Shown one piece after another: positions 5,003 to 12,534 of a DNA stretch of 12,534 nucleotides; within the stretch, counting starts at the first letter, position 1; the number at the start of each line of letters is the position of its first letter. This DNA is from Myxococcota bacterium (GTDB lineage Bacteria; Myxococcota_A; Polyangia; HGW-17): positions 1 to 12,534 of the forward strand of contig JAHJLU010000780.1 in NCBI GenBank assembly GCA_018821745.1, read 5' to 3'. The position numbers were made by a program, and so were the translations under genes. Below the pieces are notes generated by a model that saw only the letters and a program-made list of their open reading frames with translations, searched no databases and was not told the origin of the DNA.

Positions 5003-6565
5003 GTGACCCCAGTGTATGTACTTCTGGCTGCCATCGTTGCTGGTATCGCCGGAATGTTTGTTGGTAAATTTCTGGCAGAAAAAAAAGCCAAAACTGTTGA
5101 GGGGAATGCCCATGAGAGAGCCCAGAGGGTAATCGACGACGCACAAAAGGAATATGATCAACTTCTCCAGAAGGCCAGCCTGGAAAAATCCCAACTGATC
5201 CTCGACGCGAAAAGCCAACTGGAAAAAGAGAGCAAGGCCTTTCAAAACAAGGTGAGGGATCGGGAAAAACGCCTGGTCCGCAGAGAGCAGCGTATCGAGC
5301 AGTCAGAGAAAGAGCTTGAGCGCAAAGATAAAGACCTGGATAAACGCGAGGGTGTGCTGGTTAATAAAGAAGAAGATACGGAGCGATCCTGGACCCGTGC
5401 AAACGAATCCCTGGAACGCATCAAAGGCCAGCTCGAATCCATCTCCCGTATGACCCAGGAGGAGGCGAGAGCCCTCCTGGAAGAGAAGGTCCTCGATGAG
5501 GCCCGGCACAACGCCGAAGATAAGCTCAAAGAGATCGAACAGAACACGGAAGATCAGGTGGATCGCGTGGTGAAAAACATAATCGTCGGGGCTATCCAGC
5601 GATACGCCAGCGATTATGTGACCGACCGAACGGTCTCCGTTGTTCAACTCCCCAACGACGATATGAAGGGGCGAATTATCGGCCGCGAAGGACGGAACAT
5701 CCGTGTCTTTGAGGCGGTCACCGGGGTGGATGTCATCATTGACGACACACCCGAGGCAGTCATCCTCTCCTGCTTCAATCCTGTCAGGCGCGAGATCGGG
5801 AAAATGGCCCTCACCAGACTCATTGCCGATGGTCGTATCCATCCTACCAGGATCGAAGAAGTGGTAGCCAAATGTGAGGAAGAGCTTGCGACCCAGTGTA
5901 GAAAGGTTGGTGAGCAGGCGGCCTTTGATCTTGGCCTCCAGCGCATTCACCCCGAGCTTCTGTACCTCCTGGGCACCCTCAAGTTCCGGTCTTCCTATGG
6001 TCAGAACCTGCTCAAACATTCAGTTGAGGTAGGACACCTTGCGGGCATGATAGCAGCGGAGCTGGGGATCGGGGCAAAATATGCCCGCCGTGCAGGGCTG
6101 CTCCATGATATCGGAAAGGCCATCGACCACCAGGAAGAGGGCTCCCATGCGGCAGTTGGTGCCATAACCGTGAAAAAATATGGTGAGTCCGCCCGTATCA
6201 TCCAGGCTGTTGCCAGTCACCACAATGAAGTGAAACCAAAGTCTCTTCTCGATCACATCATCCAGATCGCCAACACTCTCTCCGCCCAGCGCCCCGGCGC
6301 CCGCAGAGAATTCTTTGCATCCTACATAAAGCGGCTGGAAGATCTGGAGACCCTCTGCGCCTCCTTCCCTTCCGTGAAGAAAGCCTACGCTGTGCAGGCC
6401 GGTCGTGAAATTAAAGTTATGGTTGAAAACCGCGCCACAGGCGACCAGGGCGCACTCATCCTCGCCAAGGAGATCGCCTCCCACATTGAAAACCACCTGG
6501 CATATCCCGGCCAGATCAAGGTAAACGTCATTCGTGAAACTCGAGCCAGTAACTATGCCCGATAG
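5003..6565 (+). CDS. rny: Ribonuclease Y
   Basis: This 520-residue protein has the full RNase Y layout and normal length. A single N-terminal membrane anchor (about 4-22, VYVLLAAIVAGIAGMFVGKF) is followed by a long charged coiled coil (about 25-200). A KH domain then carries GRIIGREGRN (223-232), and an HD domain carries metal ligands H339 and H368-D369 (LLHDIGKA). RNase Y is a membrane-bound endoribonuclease that starts mRNA decay. The start is GTG with AGGAGG 6 nt upstream. Its stop overlaps the likely ymdB start, so the two are translationally coupled. The leader has a hairpin at the ribosome site (4969-4991) and may be transcribed through from the 6S-like RNA. Confidence 0.97.
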   Translation: MTPVYVLLAAIVAGIAGMFVGKFLAEKKAKTVEGNAHERAQRVIDDAQKEYDQLLQKASLEKSQLILDAKSQLEKESKAFQNKVRDREKRLVRREQRIEQSEKELERKDKDLDKREGVLVNKEEDTERSWTRANESLERIKGQLESISRMTQEEARALLEEKVLDEARHNAEDKLKEIEQNTEDQVDRVVKNIIVGAIQRYASDYVTDRTVSVVQLPNDDMKGRIIGREGRNIRVFEAVTGVDVIIDDTPEAVILSCFNPVRREIGKMALTRLIADGRIHPTRIEEVVAKCEEELATQCRKVGEQAAFDLGLQRIHPELLYLLGTLKFRSSYGQNLLKHSVEVGHLAGMIAAELGIGAKYARRAGLLHDIGKAIDHQEEGSHAAVGAITVKKYGESARIIQAVASHHNEVKPKSLLDHIIQIANTLSAQRPGARREFFASYIKRLEDLETLCASFPSVKKAYAVQAGREIKVMVENRATGDQGALILAKEIASHIENHLAYPGQIKVNVIRETRASNYAR

Positions 6566-7388
6566 TCTTCGCTCCCTCTCGGATTTGCCGGTTGACCAGC
6601 CAGGGTTCAGAATCTTGTTGCTGGGAGATGTCATGGGGCTGGCAGGAGTCAAGGCTGTCACCAGACTGGTACCGGAACTTCGTGAGCGGTGGAACTTGGA
6701 TTTCGTGGTGGTAAACGGTGAAAATTCCAATGGATTTGGGATGATCCCCGAGTCCGCAGGGAATCTCCTGCGGCACGGTGTGGATGTCCTCACCGGAGGC
6801 AACCACACCCTGAGGCCCTCTGCTATCCACAGCGTGCTCGCCAACAACCCCCGGGTGCTCCGGCCCCACAATCTGGGCGGCCCGAAAACACCGGGCAGAG
6901 GCGTTGGAATCTACGAAAACCCCAAAGGGAGCGTGGCAGTTATCAACCTCATCGGTCAGGTCTTCATGGAGCCCTCGGACAGCCCTTTCAACGCCTTCGA
7001 CACCCTCTATGACCAGGTGAAGGATCAGGTCCGGTTCGTTATCGTGGACTTCCACGCGGAGGCCACGGGAGAGAAGGTCACCCTCGCCCGTTACTGTGAC
7101 TCCCGCGCCAGTTTTGTCTGCGGTACCCATACCCACATTCCCACCGCCGATGCCCGGATTTTGGCCGGGGGCACGGGCGCGGTTACGGATCTGGGGCTCT
7201 GTGGTGCCACGGACTCCATCATCGGAATGGAACCCGAGGCCATCCTGGGAAAATCCCTGCATGCCCTGCCATCGCGCTTCAATCCTGCCAAAGAGAGCGT
7301 CCATCTTCAGGGTGTATTCGTCCTGCTCGATGAGCAAAATGGCATGACAATCAAGGTTGACAGGGTTGATATTCCTGCTTTTCCATGA
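6555..7388 (+). CDS. ymdB: YmdB-family metallophosphoesterase (2',3'-cyclic nucleotide phosphodiesterase type)
   Basis: The 277-residue protein carries the TIGR00282/YmdB signature with its metal ligands: D25 (LGDVMG), E56 and N57 (NGENSNG), N83 (GGNHT), H167 (DFHAEATGEK), H192 and H194 (GTHTHIPTAD), and the conserved tail TDLGLCGATDSIIGME. In Bacillus, YmdB hydrolyses 2',3'-cyclic nucleotides, which are RNA-cleavage products; standing directly behind rny, it may act on the same RNA-decay stream. ATG 6555 overlaps the rny stop by 11 nt; an in-frame GTG at 6534 is an alternative that adds 7 residues. Neither has a strong ribosome site, which fits translational coupling. The gap to the next gene is 21 nt. 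Confidence 0.93.
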   Translation: MPDSLRSLSDLPVDQPGFRILLLGDVMGLAGVKAVTRLVPELRERWNLDFVVVNGENSNGFGMIPESAGNLLRHGVDVLTGGNHTLRPSAIHSVLANNPRVLRPHNLGGPKTPGRGVGIYENPKGSVAVINLIGQVFMEPSDSPFNAFDTLYDQVKDQVRFVIVDFHAEATGEKVTLARYCDSRASFVCGTHTHIPTADARILAGGTGAVTDLGLCGATDSIIGMEPEAILGKSLHALPSRFNPAKESVHLQGVFVLLDEQNGMTIKVDRVDIPAFP

Positions 7389-7409
7389 TTCTTCACAAAG
7401 GAGTTTTCC

Positions 7410-8384
7410 ATGCACACCAGATTTATCCTTGTTCTCTCGCTTTTCTTGCTGTGGTCGTGCAAAGACGATACGGTCACTCCCGGCACCCAGGCTCCTGTTC
7501 AGTCAAACCCCGGGGAAACTAAGACCCCGGCCTCGGGACCGGTACCCTGTGATACACTCTTCGCCTCCCACGGCCACTGTTTCGTCCCCAAAACCGACAA
7601 GATTTATAACGTCCCACGGGGCACCTCGCCCATGAAGGGGGCAAAACATCCTCTGGTTACCATTGTGGAGTTCACGGATTTTGAATGCCCGGCCTGCAAG
7701 GATTTCACCAATAACACCCTGGCTTCAATCCTGAAACAGCACAAAGACGAGGTGGGAGTCGTTTTTAAAAACTACCCCCTCAGTTTTCACAAGGGCGCGT
7801 TGAAAATTTCACTGGCAGCCCAGGAGGTTCGAACCCAAAAAGGTGACGAGGCCTTCTGGAAATTCCATGACGTCATGTTCAAGGGCAATGACAGCGGCAT
7901 CACCGATGAGTGGATACGATCCCAGGCCAAAGCGCTGGATCTTGATATGAGCAAGTTTGATAAGGCAATGAAGTCCAGGATCCACCAGCAGGCGATCTCG
8001 AAAGATATGGAGCTTGGAAAACAGGTGGGCTTGGAGGGCACCCCCTGGATCTTTGTAAATGGCCGCCTCGCCAGAAAAAAATCCGTTGAGGATCTCGTGA
8101 CTGAAGCCCTGGCAGAGGCGAAGAAGGCTGTGGAGGCAGGGACCCCCAGGGAAAAGATCTACGGGTTCATCACTGATCACGGAAAGCTGTTCTATGAAAA
8201 ACCCGTGGAAGCCCAGACCTACAAGCTGCAGTTGGAAAAATTCAAGGGTGGTTTCATGAAAAATTGCACCAAAACTGCCAGTGATTTTCAATCTTTCTAT
8301 GGCATTGCCTATGACTGTTCCAAAAAAATCACTGTCTGCGCAGCCTTCATCAAGTGTATTGAGACCTCCATTTACAAAAAGTAA
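7410..8384 (+). CDS. DsbA-like thioredoxin-fold lipoprotein 1 (CPAC active site)
   Basis: This 324-residue protein has a lipoprotein signal (LFLLWSC, lipidated C17), a low-complexity Pro/Thr linker, then a DsbA/thioredoxin_4-type domain from about 80. It has the redox motif C93-P-A-C96 (FECPAC) and a cis-proline in EGTPWIFVNG near 212, so it is probably a periplasmic thiol oxidase, reductase or isomerase anchored in a membrane. Extra cysteines flank the domain: C47 and C57 before it, and C286, C303, C310 and C316 in the C-terminal tail. A clear AAAGGAG lies 6 nt before the ATG. It follows ymdB by 21 nt and is paired with a paralogue downstream. The substrate is unknown. Confidence 0.9.
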   Translation: MHTRFILVLSLFLLWSCKDDTVTPGTQAPVQSNPGETKTPASGPVPCDTLFASHGHCFVPKTDKIYNVPRGTSPMKGAKHPLVTIVEFTDFECPACKDFTNNTLASILKQHKDEVGVVFKNYPLSFHKGALKISLAAQEVRTQKGDEAFWKFHDVMFKGNDSGITDEWIRSQAKALDLDMSKFDKAMKSRIHQQAISKDMELGKQVGLEGTPWIFVNGRLARKKSVEDLVTEALAEAKKAVEAGTPREKIYGFITDHGKLFYEKPVEAQTYKLQLEKFKGGFMKNCTKTASDFQSFYGIAYDCSKKITVCAAFIKCIETSIYKK

Positions 8385-8394
8385 GGTTATTCCG

Positions 8395-9471
8395 ATGTTT
8401 CGCCACGCTCTCCTTTCTCTTTTGCTCCTTTTTCCCCTCTCCTGTACACACAAGCCTCAACAATCGAACCGGCCCCCTGACTCCATTAACAAGGAAGCCG
8501 GCAAAAACCCCGGTCCACGCCTTTCGGATTCACTCAAGGACCGGCCGACCGTAAAAAAGCATGACACTAAAATAACCTGTGAAAACCTTTTCTCCAGTGT
8601 GGGACGTTGCCTCATCCCCTCCCACGAGAATATTTATAACATCCCCATTAAAAATACACCCATGAAGGGAGCCGCCTCTCCTCTGGTGACCATTGTGGAG
8701 TTCAGCGATCTGGAGTGCCCAGGGTGTCGCTTCTGGGCGACCAATCTTTTCCCGGCAATTCTGAAGAAATACCCCACGGATGTGGCCCTCGGGTTTAAAC
8801 ACTTCCCCTTGAGTTTTCATGCCCTGGCACCCATGGCAGCGCAGGCTCTGTGCGCAGTGAAAGCACAGCGTGGAGACACCGCGTTCTGGACGCTCCATGA
8901 TTTCTTATACACAAATCAGAGCAGCATTACGTTTGAGTTCCTCATGGCCAAACCTCCCCGTGGTAAAGATGCCACGCCGGACCCCATGCTTCCCAAACTG
9001 CTTGCTCTCATGAAGTCCCTGAAGATCAATCTGAAAAAATACCGCAAATCCTTGTTGCTGGAGACTTATAAAAAAGAGGTGGAGGCCGATATCTCTCTGG
9101 GAGGAACCCTCGGTGTCAATCAGACTCCCCAGGTCTTTCTCAACGGCCGACTTTTGAATAATCATGAGAAACTCGAAGAGGCTGTTGAAAGGGAGCTGGC
9201 AAGAGCCCGGGCCCTTATCGCTCAGGGAGTTGGTCGTAGTGGGCTCTACACCCACATCAGCGGCAAGGGAACACCCATCCTTAAGCTCCCCCTCTCTGAA
9301 AAGAGCATCAAGAAGACTCTTGGTAAACTTCGGCCGGAGTTTGTCAGCCGGTGTAAATCCTCTGAAAAGCTCAAACCCCTTGTGGAAATCATGAAGAAGT
9401 GCAGCCGGTCCCATCGTGACTGCCCGGGCTTCACGCAGTGCGTCAATCAGAAACTCAAACAAATGAAATAA
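8395..9471 (+). CDS. DsbA-like thioredoxin-fold lipoprotein 2 (CPGC active site)
   Basis: This is a diverged tandem paralogue of the preceding gene, 358 residues long. It has a signal peptide ending FPLSC (lipidated C17), a linker, active site C108-P-G-C111 in a DLECPGC context, and a cis-proline in NQTPQVFLNG. It shares the block NTPMKGA..PLVTIVEF with its neighbour and the same flanking cysteines: C62 and C72, then C320, C336, C343 and C349. An insertion rich in Pro and Lys (about 185-205) is absent from the first copy. The start is ATG 8395, with AAGG 8 nt upstream overlapping the previous stop; the in-frame GTG at 8281 lies inside the previous gene and would bury the signal peptide. The operon ends at the terminator 9486-9517. 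Confidence 0.9.
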   Translation: MFRHALLSLLLLFPLSCTHKPQQSNRPPDSINKEAGKNPGPRLSDSLKDRPTVKKHDTKITCENLFSSVGRCLIPSHENIYNIPIKNTPMKGAASPLVTIVEFSDLECPGCRFWATNLFPAILKKYPTDVALGFKHFPLSFHALAPMAAQALCAVKAQRGDTAFWTLHDFLYTNQSSITFEFLMAKPPRGKDATPDPMLPKLLALMKSLKINLKKYRKSLLLETYKKEVEADISLGGTLGVNQTPQVFLNGRLLNNHEKLEEAVERELARARALIAQGVGRSGLYTHISGKGTPILKLPLSEKSIKKTLGKLRPEFVSRCKSSEKLKPLVEIMKKCSRSHRDCPGFTQCVNQKLKQMK

Positions 9472-9485
9472 TCCATGGCGGCGGC

Positions 9486-9517
9486 AAAAAAAAAGGCCAC
9501 CCGAAGGTGGCCTTTTT
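9486..9517. terminator. Bidirectional intrinsic terminator
   Basis: Nine A residues, GGCCACC (9495-9501), loop CGAA, GGTGGCC (9506-9512), then TTTTT. The perfect GC-rich 7-bp stem with a stable tetraloop and A/T tracts on both sides works in both directions. It ends the lipoprotein operon on the plus strand and the convergent small lipoprotein on the minus strand. Confidence 0.95.
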
Positions 9518-9534
9518 CATAGTCTTTTGTCAGC

Positions 9535-9756
9535 CTATTTTTTGGGCTCTTCTGCAGCAGGAGCAGGCGTCGTAGCAGCAGGAGTGGCGTCTGTCGTCAC
9601 TGCAGGCGTTGTAGCGGCAGGAGTGGCGTCTTTCGTCACAGGAGCTTTATCGGTGACAGGTGTTTTTTCAGGGGTGGTCTCTTCGGCTTTTTTCTTGCAA
9701 CCGCCAAAGGCGAGGGCGAAGAGAGCAACACTAAGAATAGCTACTAATTTTTTCAT
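9535..9756 (-). CDS. Small Ala/Thr/Pro-rich lipoprotein
   Basis: The 73-residue product has a classic lipoprotein signal peptide (MKKLVAILSVALFALAFGGC, lipidated C20) and a mature part of about 54 residues rich in Lys, Thr, Ala and Pro, with DATPAATTPA repeated twice. No domain is recognisable; it looks disordered and may be a small envelope spacer protein. I chose ATG 9756, which has AAAGGA about 10 nt upstream and the signal peptide right after it; an ATG at 9786 adds ten unlikely residues. It is convergent with the DsbA-like pair. Confidence 0.8.
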   Translation of the reverse strand: MKKLVAILSVALFALAFGGCKKKAEETTPEKTPVTDKAPVTKDATPAATTPAVTTDATPAATTPAPAAEEPKK

Positions 9757-9820
9757 GTTAAAATGTCCTTTCTGTTTATCCATCAATAAACCAATGGTGT
9801 GTTCTGAATCAGTGTTTCTG

Positions 9821-9849
9821 TTGGTACCCTAACGCAACATTTTTGTCAA
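9821..9849 (-). promoter_or_regulatory. Candidate promoter of the small lipoprotein gene
   Basis: On the minus strand a perfect TTGACA (9844-9849) is followed after 17 bp by TACCAA (9821-9826), a weak -10. The leader would be about 58 nt. It lies divergent to the nqr operon. Confidence 0.4.
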
Positions 9850-9903
9850 TATATCTCAAGATATTTTTTTTCCCTTTTGCAGGAAGGATTTCCCGGCTTT
9901 GGC

Positions 9904-9932
9904 CTGACCTTTTTACTTTTAAATTGTGGAAT
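9904..9932 (+). promoter_or_regulatory. Candidate nqr operon promoter
   Basis: CTGACC (9904-9909) and TGGAAT (9927-9932), each four of six matches to consensus, are 17 bp apart, with an expected leader of about 60 nt before ATG 9998. The 9757-9997 region holds this and the divergent lipoprotein promoter and nothing else I can see. Confidence 0.25.
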
Positions 9933-9997
9933 AGATGGTATCCCTCAGGAGTTACCAATATTGCCCCGGTGCCCCTGAGTTTTACAAGGATTGTCCT

Positions 9998-11332
9998 ATG
10001 AATAAACATCTCACTTTCAACGGTGGTCGTACGTTCAAATTCGCCCACAGTCCTACTTCAAGTGACATTACCCCTTTGAAAACTACCAGTATCGGAATTC
10101 CTCTTACTACCCAAAGATATAGATTCATTCCGATTTCGCGGTCGCAGACCCACTATGACGCCTATGAACCGGTGGTGAGATGTCCTGCCCTCGGTAACCT
10201 CACCTACGGGTATCCAGCCCCTCTCTCCCTCAACGGTTCATCGGCCGACGGCTCGGTCATGCTCTTTTCCCTTGAGGAGGAGCCAAGGCCACTCCCCGAA
10301 GGCTCGCTGCGCGAAAAATTTCTTCAGAGCGGCATCTGGCTTGAAATACGAAACCTTCTCACGGGGGGAATTGTTCACCCGGGCGTCACGCCTCGCCGGG
10401 TTTTCATCGCCACCTTTCTCACGGAACCCTACAGCGCTACAATCGACACCCTCCTGAGAGACTTTGATCTTGGAGCGGGGATAGCGGCTCTATTTGCGTT
10501 GCTCGGAGAGACAATTCAAGTCACGGTCCTGGCTCCCGATGTCCCGGGCACCCCCGGAACCAGGACGATCGATTGCAAGAACCCTCAGGTGGACACGCTC
10601 TTTTTGCCCAACCGCTATCCTGCACATGATGGCACCATTCCCCTGACTCAGCACATATACCCCACCGAGATTGCAAAAGATCCCGACAAGTACTGGTGGA
10701 TGGACACCCAGACCCTAAAAAAAATAACTGGAATTGTGAACGAATTAACAATTGATTTCAACATCACCGTGGCCCTGGGGGGTTCGTTGCACAGAACCCC
10801 CGGACACTATTCTCTCCTGCCCTTCACTGTGCTATCAACAATCGCTGTGGACATCCCGAAATCTCTCAGGGTCATCACCGGTGGCCTCCTCACAGGACAT
10901 GAGGCCGTAAACCCCGAAGAATATTCGGTAAGGCCCTGGGATCGTGGTGTTGCGCTGTTAGAAAACCCTGATACACGTGAGATGCTCCATTTTCTCCGAC
11001 CAGGGCTCTCAAGGGACTCCATCTCCCCCACCTTCCTCTCCTGGTTCTTTCGGAAGAAGGAGCGCTCTGTCCATGGAGGGATACGTGGGGAACGTCGCTA
11101 CTGTGTGAGTTGCAATTACTGTGAGACCATGTGTCCCCTCTCCCTTGATCCCCAGCACCTCTTTAAGCTCGCCTCCCGGAACATCCTTGACGAGGCCGCC
11201 TCCCAGGGCCTGCTGCGATGTTCCGGATGCGGAATCTGTTCCTACGTGTGTCCTTCCAAGCTGGAGCTCTCTCCCATCATCAGTGCAGGAAAGGCGGCAT
11301 GGCTCAAAGAAACGGGAGGATCCGCATCATGA
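9998..11332 (+). CDS. nqrA: NqrA-like subunit of NADH:quinone oxidoreductase with two [4Fe-4S] motifs
   Basis: The 444-residue length is that of NqrA, and the order of conserved blocks follows NqrA: SGIWLEIRN, HIYPTEIAKDP, RVITGGLLTGHEA, then SPTFLSWFF. Unlike Vibrio NqrA, whose C-terminal domain has lost its iron-sulphur ligands, this protein keeps two full motifs: C369-x2-C372-x2-C375-x3-C379-P and C408-x2-C411-x2-C414-x3-C418-P, as in RnfC. NqrA is the cytoplasmic quinone-linked subunit of the Na+ pump; RnfC passes electrons from NADH through FeS clusters in the related Rnf complex. I see no glycine-rich FMN/NADH signature of RnfC. Start ATG 9998 has AAGGA 7 nt upstream; the ORF can be extended to 9935 without support. 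It overlaps nqrB by ATGA. Naming it nqrA rather than rnfC is a judgement. Confidence 0.8.
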   Translation: MNKHLTFNGGRTFKFAHSPTSSDITPLKTTSIGIPLTTQRYRFIPISRSQTHYDAYEPVVRCPALGNLTYGYPAPLSLNGSSADGSVMLFSLEEEPRPLPEGSLREKFLQSGIWLEIRNLLTGGIVHPGVTPRRVFIATFLTEPYSATIDTLLRDFDLGAGIAALFALLGETIQVTVLAPDVPGTPGTRTIDCKNPQVDTLFLPNRYPAHDGTIPLTQHIYPTEIAKDPDKYWWMDTQTLKKITGIVNELTIDFNITVALGGSLHRTPGHYSLLPFTVLSTIAVDIPKSLRVITGGLLTGHEAVNPEEYSVRPWDRGVALLENPDTREMLHFLRPGLSRDSISPTFLSWFFRKKERSVHGGIRGERRYCVSCNYCETMCPLSLDPQHLFKLASRNILDEAASQGLLRCSGCGICSYVCPSKLELSPIISAGKAAWLKETGGSAS

Positions 11333-12414
11333 AATTTCTGAGAAACCTCCTGGATCGCATGAACAAGAAGACCGAAAAGGGCATCCTCAAGCCAATTCAC
11401 CCCCTGGTGGAGGCGGTAAACGTTGCCCTCTTTGATCCCGATATCCCCACCAGCAGGGCACCCTTTGTGAGGGATGCCCTGAACACCAAACGATATGTCT
11501 TTACCGTTGTCATCGCCCTCTCGCCGGTGCTGGCCATGGCGACCTGGTACTATGGCCTCAGAATCCCCCTGTTGCTGTTATGGTCCTATTTCGTGGGAGC
11601 CACGGTGGAGACAGTTTTCGCCTACTTCCGCAAAGAGACTATCAGCGAGGGGTTCCTGGTGACAGGTCTGCTCTTCGTGCTCATTTTTCCCGTGGACACA
11701 CCGCTGTGGATGTATACTGTCTCCATTGTCTTCGGCATTGTCTTTGGCAAGGAGGTCTTCGGCGGGGTCGGACATAACCCCTTCAACCCGGCCCTCGTCG
11801 GGCGAATGTTTGCCCTCATCTCCTGGCCGGCGGCCGTTTCTCCAGCGACTTATATCGAGCCCAAGTACAGACTCTTCGAGTTGCTCACCTCCCGGACCGA
11901 TGCGGTGACCAGCGCGACGCCACTGACCCTCCTGAAAAACTCCAGCGATCTCGCTTCCTCCATCCCCCTTGAACAGCTCCTGCTCGGTCCCAGAGGTGGC
12001 TCCGTGGGAGAAATCTCTTCTCTGCTGCTCATCCTTGGGGGTCTCTACCTCATCCTCATCCGAGTGGTGAACTGGAGGATTCCCTTCGCTATTCTGGCCG
12101 GTTCTTTTACCGCAGGCGGACTCTTGTATCTGGTTGATCCCTCCCGGTACCCCTCCCCCGTTTTCCAGCTGCTGGCCGGCGGGCTGCTGCTGGGGGCCTT
12201 CTATATGGCCAGCGACCCAGTTACTTCTCCCGATACTGGCGCGGGCAAATGGATATACGGTCTGCTTACGGGGGTGCTGGTCATCGTCATCCGCTGTTTC
12301 TCTCCTCTCGTAGAGGGGGTCATGTTCTCCATTATTCTCATGAATGTTGCAGCACCCCTTATAGATGAAGGGGTCCGCACCTTCAGGCGGCGAAGGGAGG
12401 CACGGTATGAATAA
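11329..12414 (+). CDS. nqrB: NqrB/RnfD-family membrane subunit
   Basis: This 361-residue polytopic protein is the membrane, flavin-carrying subunit of the sodium-translocating complex. NqrB-like stretches include SRAPFVRDALNTKR near residue 45, EGFLVTGLLF, GKEVFGG, GKWIYGLLTG and the final MNVAAPLID. T197 in TSATPL is the expected site of covalent FMN attachment. The GHNPFNPALVGR stretch is closer to RnfD, and the long loop between the first two membrane segments of Vibrio NqrB (about 45 residues) is missing, which explains the short length. The ATG overlaps the nqrA stop, with GGGAGGA about 9 nt upstream; an upstream in-frame extension would overlap nqrA heavily and is rejected. The 3' end overlaps nqrC by 8 nt. 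Confidence 0.87.
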   Translation: MKFLRNLLDRMNKKTEKGILKPIHPLVEAVNVALFDPDIPTSRAPFVRDALNTKRYVFTVVIALSPVLAMATWYYGLRIPLLLLWSYFVGATVETVFAYFRKETISEGFLVTGLLFVLIFPVDTPLWMYTVSIVFGIVFGKEVFGGVGHNPFNPALVGRMFALISWPAAVSPATYIEPKYRLFELLTSRTDAVTSATPLTLLKNSSDLASSIPLEQLLLGPRGGSVGEISSLLLILGGLYLILIRVVNWRIPFAILAGSFTAGGLLYLVDPSRYPSPVFQLLAGGLLLGAFYMASDPVTSPDTGAGKWIYGLLTGVLVIVIRCFSPLVEGVMFSIILMNVAAPLIDEGVRTFRRRREARYE

Positions 12415-12534
12415 GCAGCCCTCAACGCCCTATATTTTTCTCTTCGTCACCCTCACGGCATTTTTGGCGGGACTGATTCTCATGGGTGCCAACCACCTGC
12501 TGAAGGATCGAATCGAAACCAACATCCTCAATGA
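12407..12534 (+). CDS. nqrC: NqrC/RnfG-like subunit (partial, cut by window end)
   Basis: The 42 visible codons read MNKQPSTPYIFLFVTLTAF..., with one membrane segment (about 8-27) and then a polar LKDRIETNILN stretch. This matches the N-terminus of NqrC/RnfG, a membrane-anchored periplasmic FMN subunit. GGAGG lies 6 nt before the ATG, and the start overlaps nqrB. The flavin site would lie beyond the window, so the call rests mostly on operon position. Confidence 0.7.
   Translation, partial: MNKQPSTPYIFLFVTLTAFLAGLILMGANHLLKDRIETNILN

Noticed and set aside
5303..6019. Minus-strand frame of 238 codons opposite rny
   Set aside because: Antisense of the coiled-coil and KH region of RNase Y; no family resemblance.
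6020..7415. Two long minus-strand frames opposite rny and ymdB
   Set aside because: They are shadows of well-supported plus-strand genes in GC-rich codons, with no motif or ribosome site.
8281..8394. Extension of the second DsbA-like gene from GTG 8281
   Set aside because: It overlaps the end of the first copy in another frame and would place the lipoprotein signal peptide inside the protein.
9527..9832. Plus-strand frame opposite the small lipoprotein
   Set aside because: The minus strand has a clear signal peptide, lipobox and ribosome site, and the terminator lies between it and the plus operon.

Overview
The window looks like chromosomal DNA of a Gram-negative bacterium of the former Deltaproteobacteria (Desulfobacterota/Myxococcota grade). 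This is inferred from three things: the order zapA, 6S-like RNA, rny, ymdB; an atypical receiver with an Ala/Pro-rich tail like the Myxococcus motility proteins FrzS/AglZ; and several lipoproteins alongside a Na+-pumping NADH dehydrogenase operon. I cannot name the species. There is no sign of a prophage, transposon or CRISPR array; the content is mostly housekeeping, with several unusual details.

Layout. Positions 1-713 (minus) hold the N-terminal part of a receiver-domain protein whose Ala/Pro-rich tail is made of tandem repeats and runs off the left edge. Positions 904-1871 (minus) form one compact unit: a tRNA with a CAA anticodon, then tRNA-Leu(UAA) 4 nt later, then a HAD-IIA phosphatase whose ATG lies 2 nt after the tRNA. 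A divergent intergenic region (1872-2200) separates this from a plus-strand membrane adenylate cyclase with a periplasmic dCache-like sensor (2201-4282).

ZapA (4441-4728) is followed by a structured RNA of about 180 nt, which I call as 6S RNA from position, length and a long-range 12-bp closing helix. Next is a likely operon: RNase Y, YmdB-type phosphodiesterase, and two tandem thioredoxin-fold (DsbA-like) lipoproteins. It ends at a strong bidirectional terminator (9486-9517), shared with a small convergent lipoprotein on the minus strand (9535-9756).

The right end starts an electron-transport operon, nqrA-nqrB-nqrC (last gene cut by the window edge). Its first subunit has the overall sequence of NqrA but keeps two complete [4Fe-4S] cysteine motifs of the RnfC type, and its NqrB lacks an extra loop of Vibrio NqrB. 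The complex therefore looks intermediate between Rnf and Nqr.

Main points for a second look: the Rnf/Nqr-intermediate complex, the CAA tRNA with a short variable region, the tRNA-to-mRNA junction implying a leaderless HAD message, the tandem lipoproteins with a shared nine-cysteine pattern, and the receiver that has lost both conformational-switch residues.
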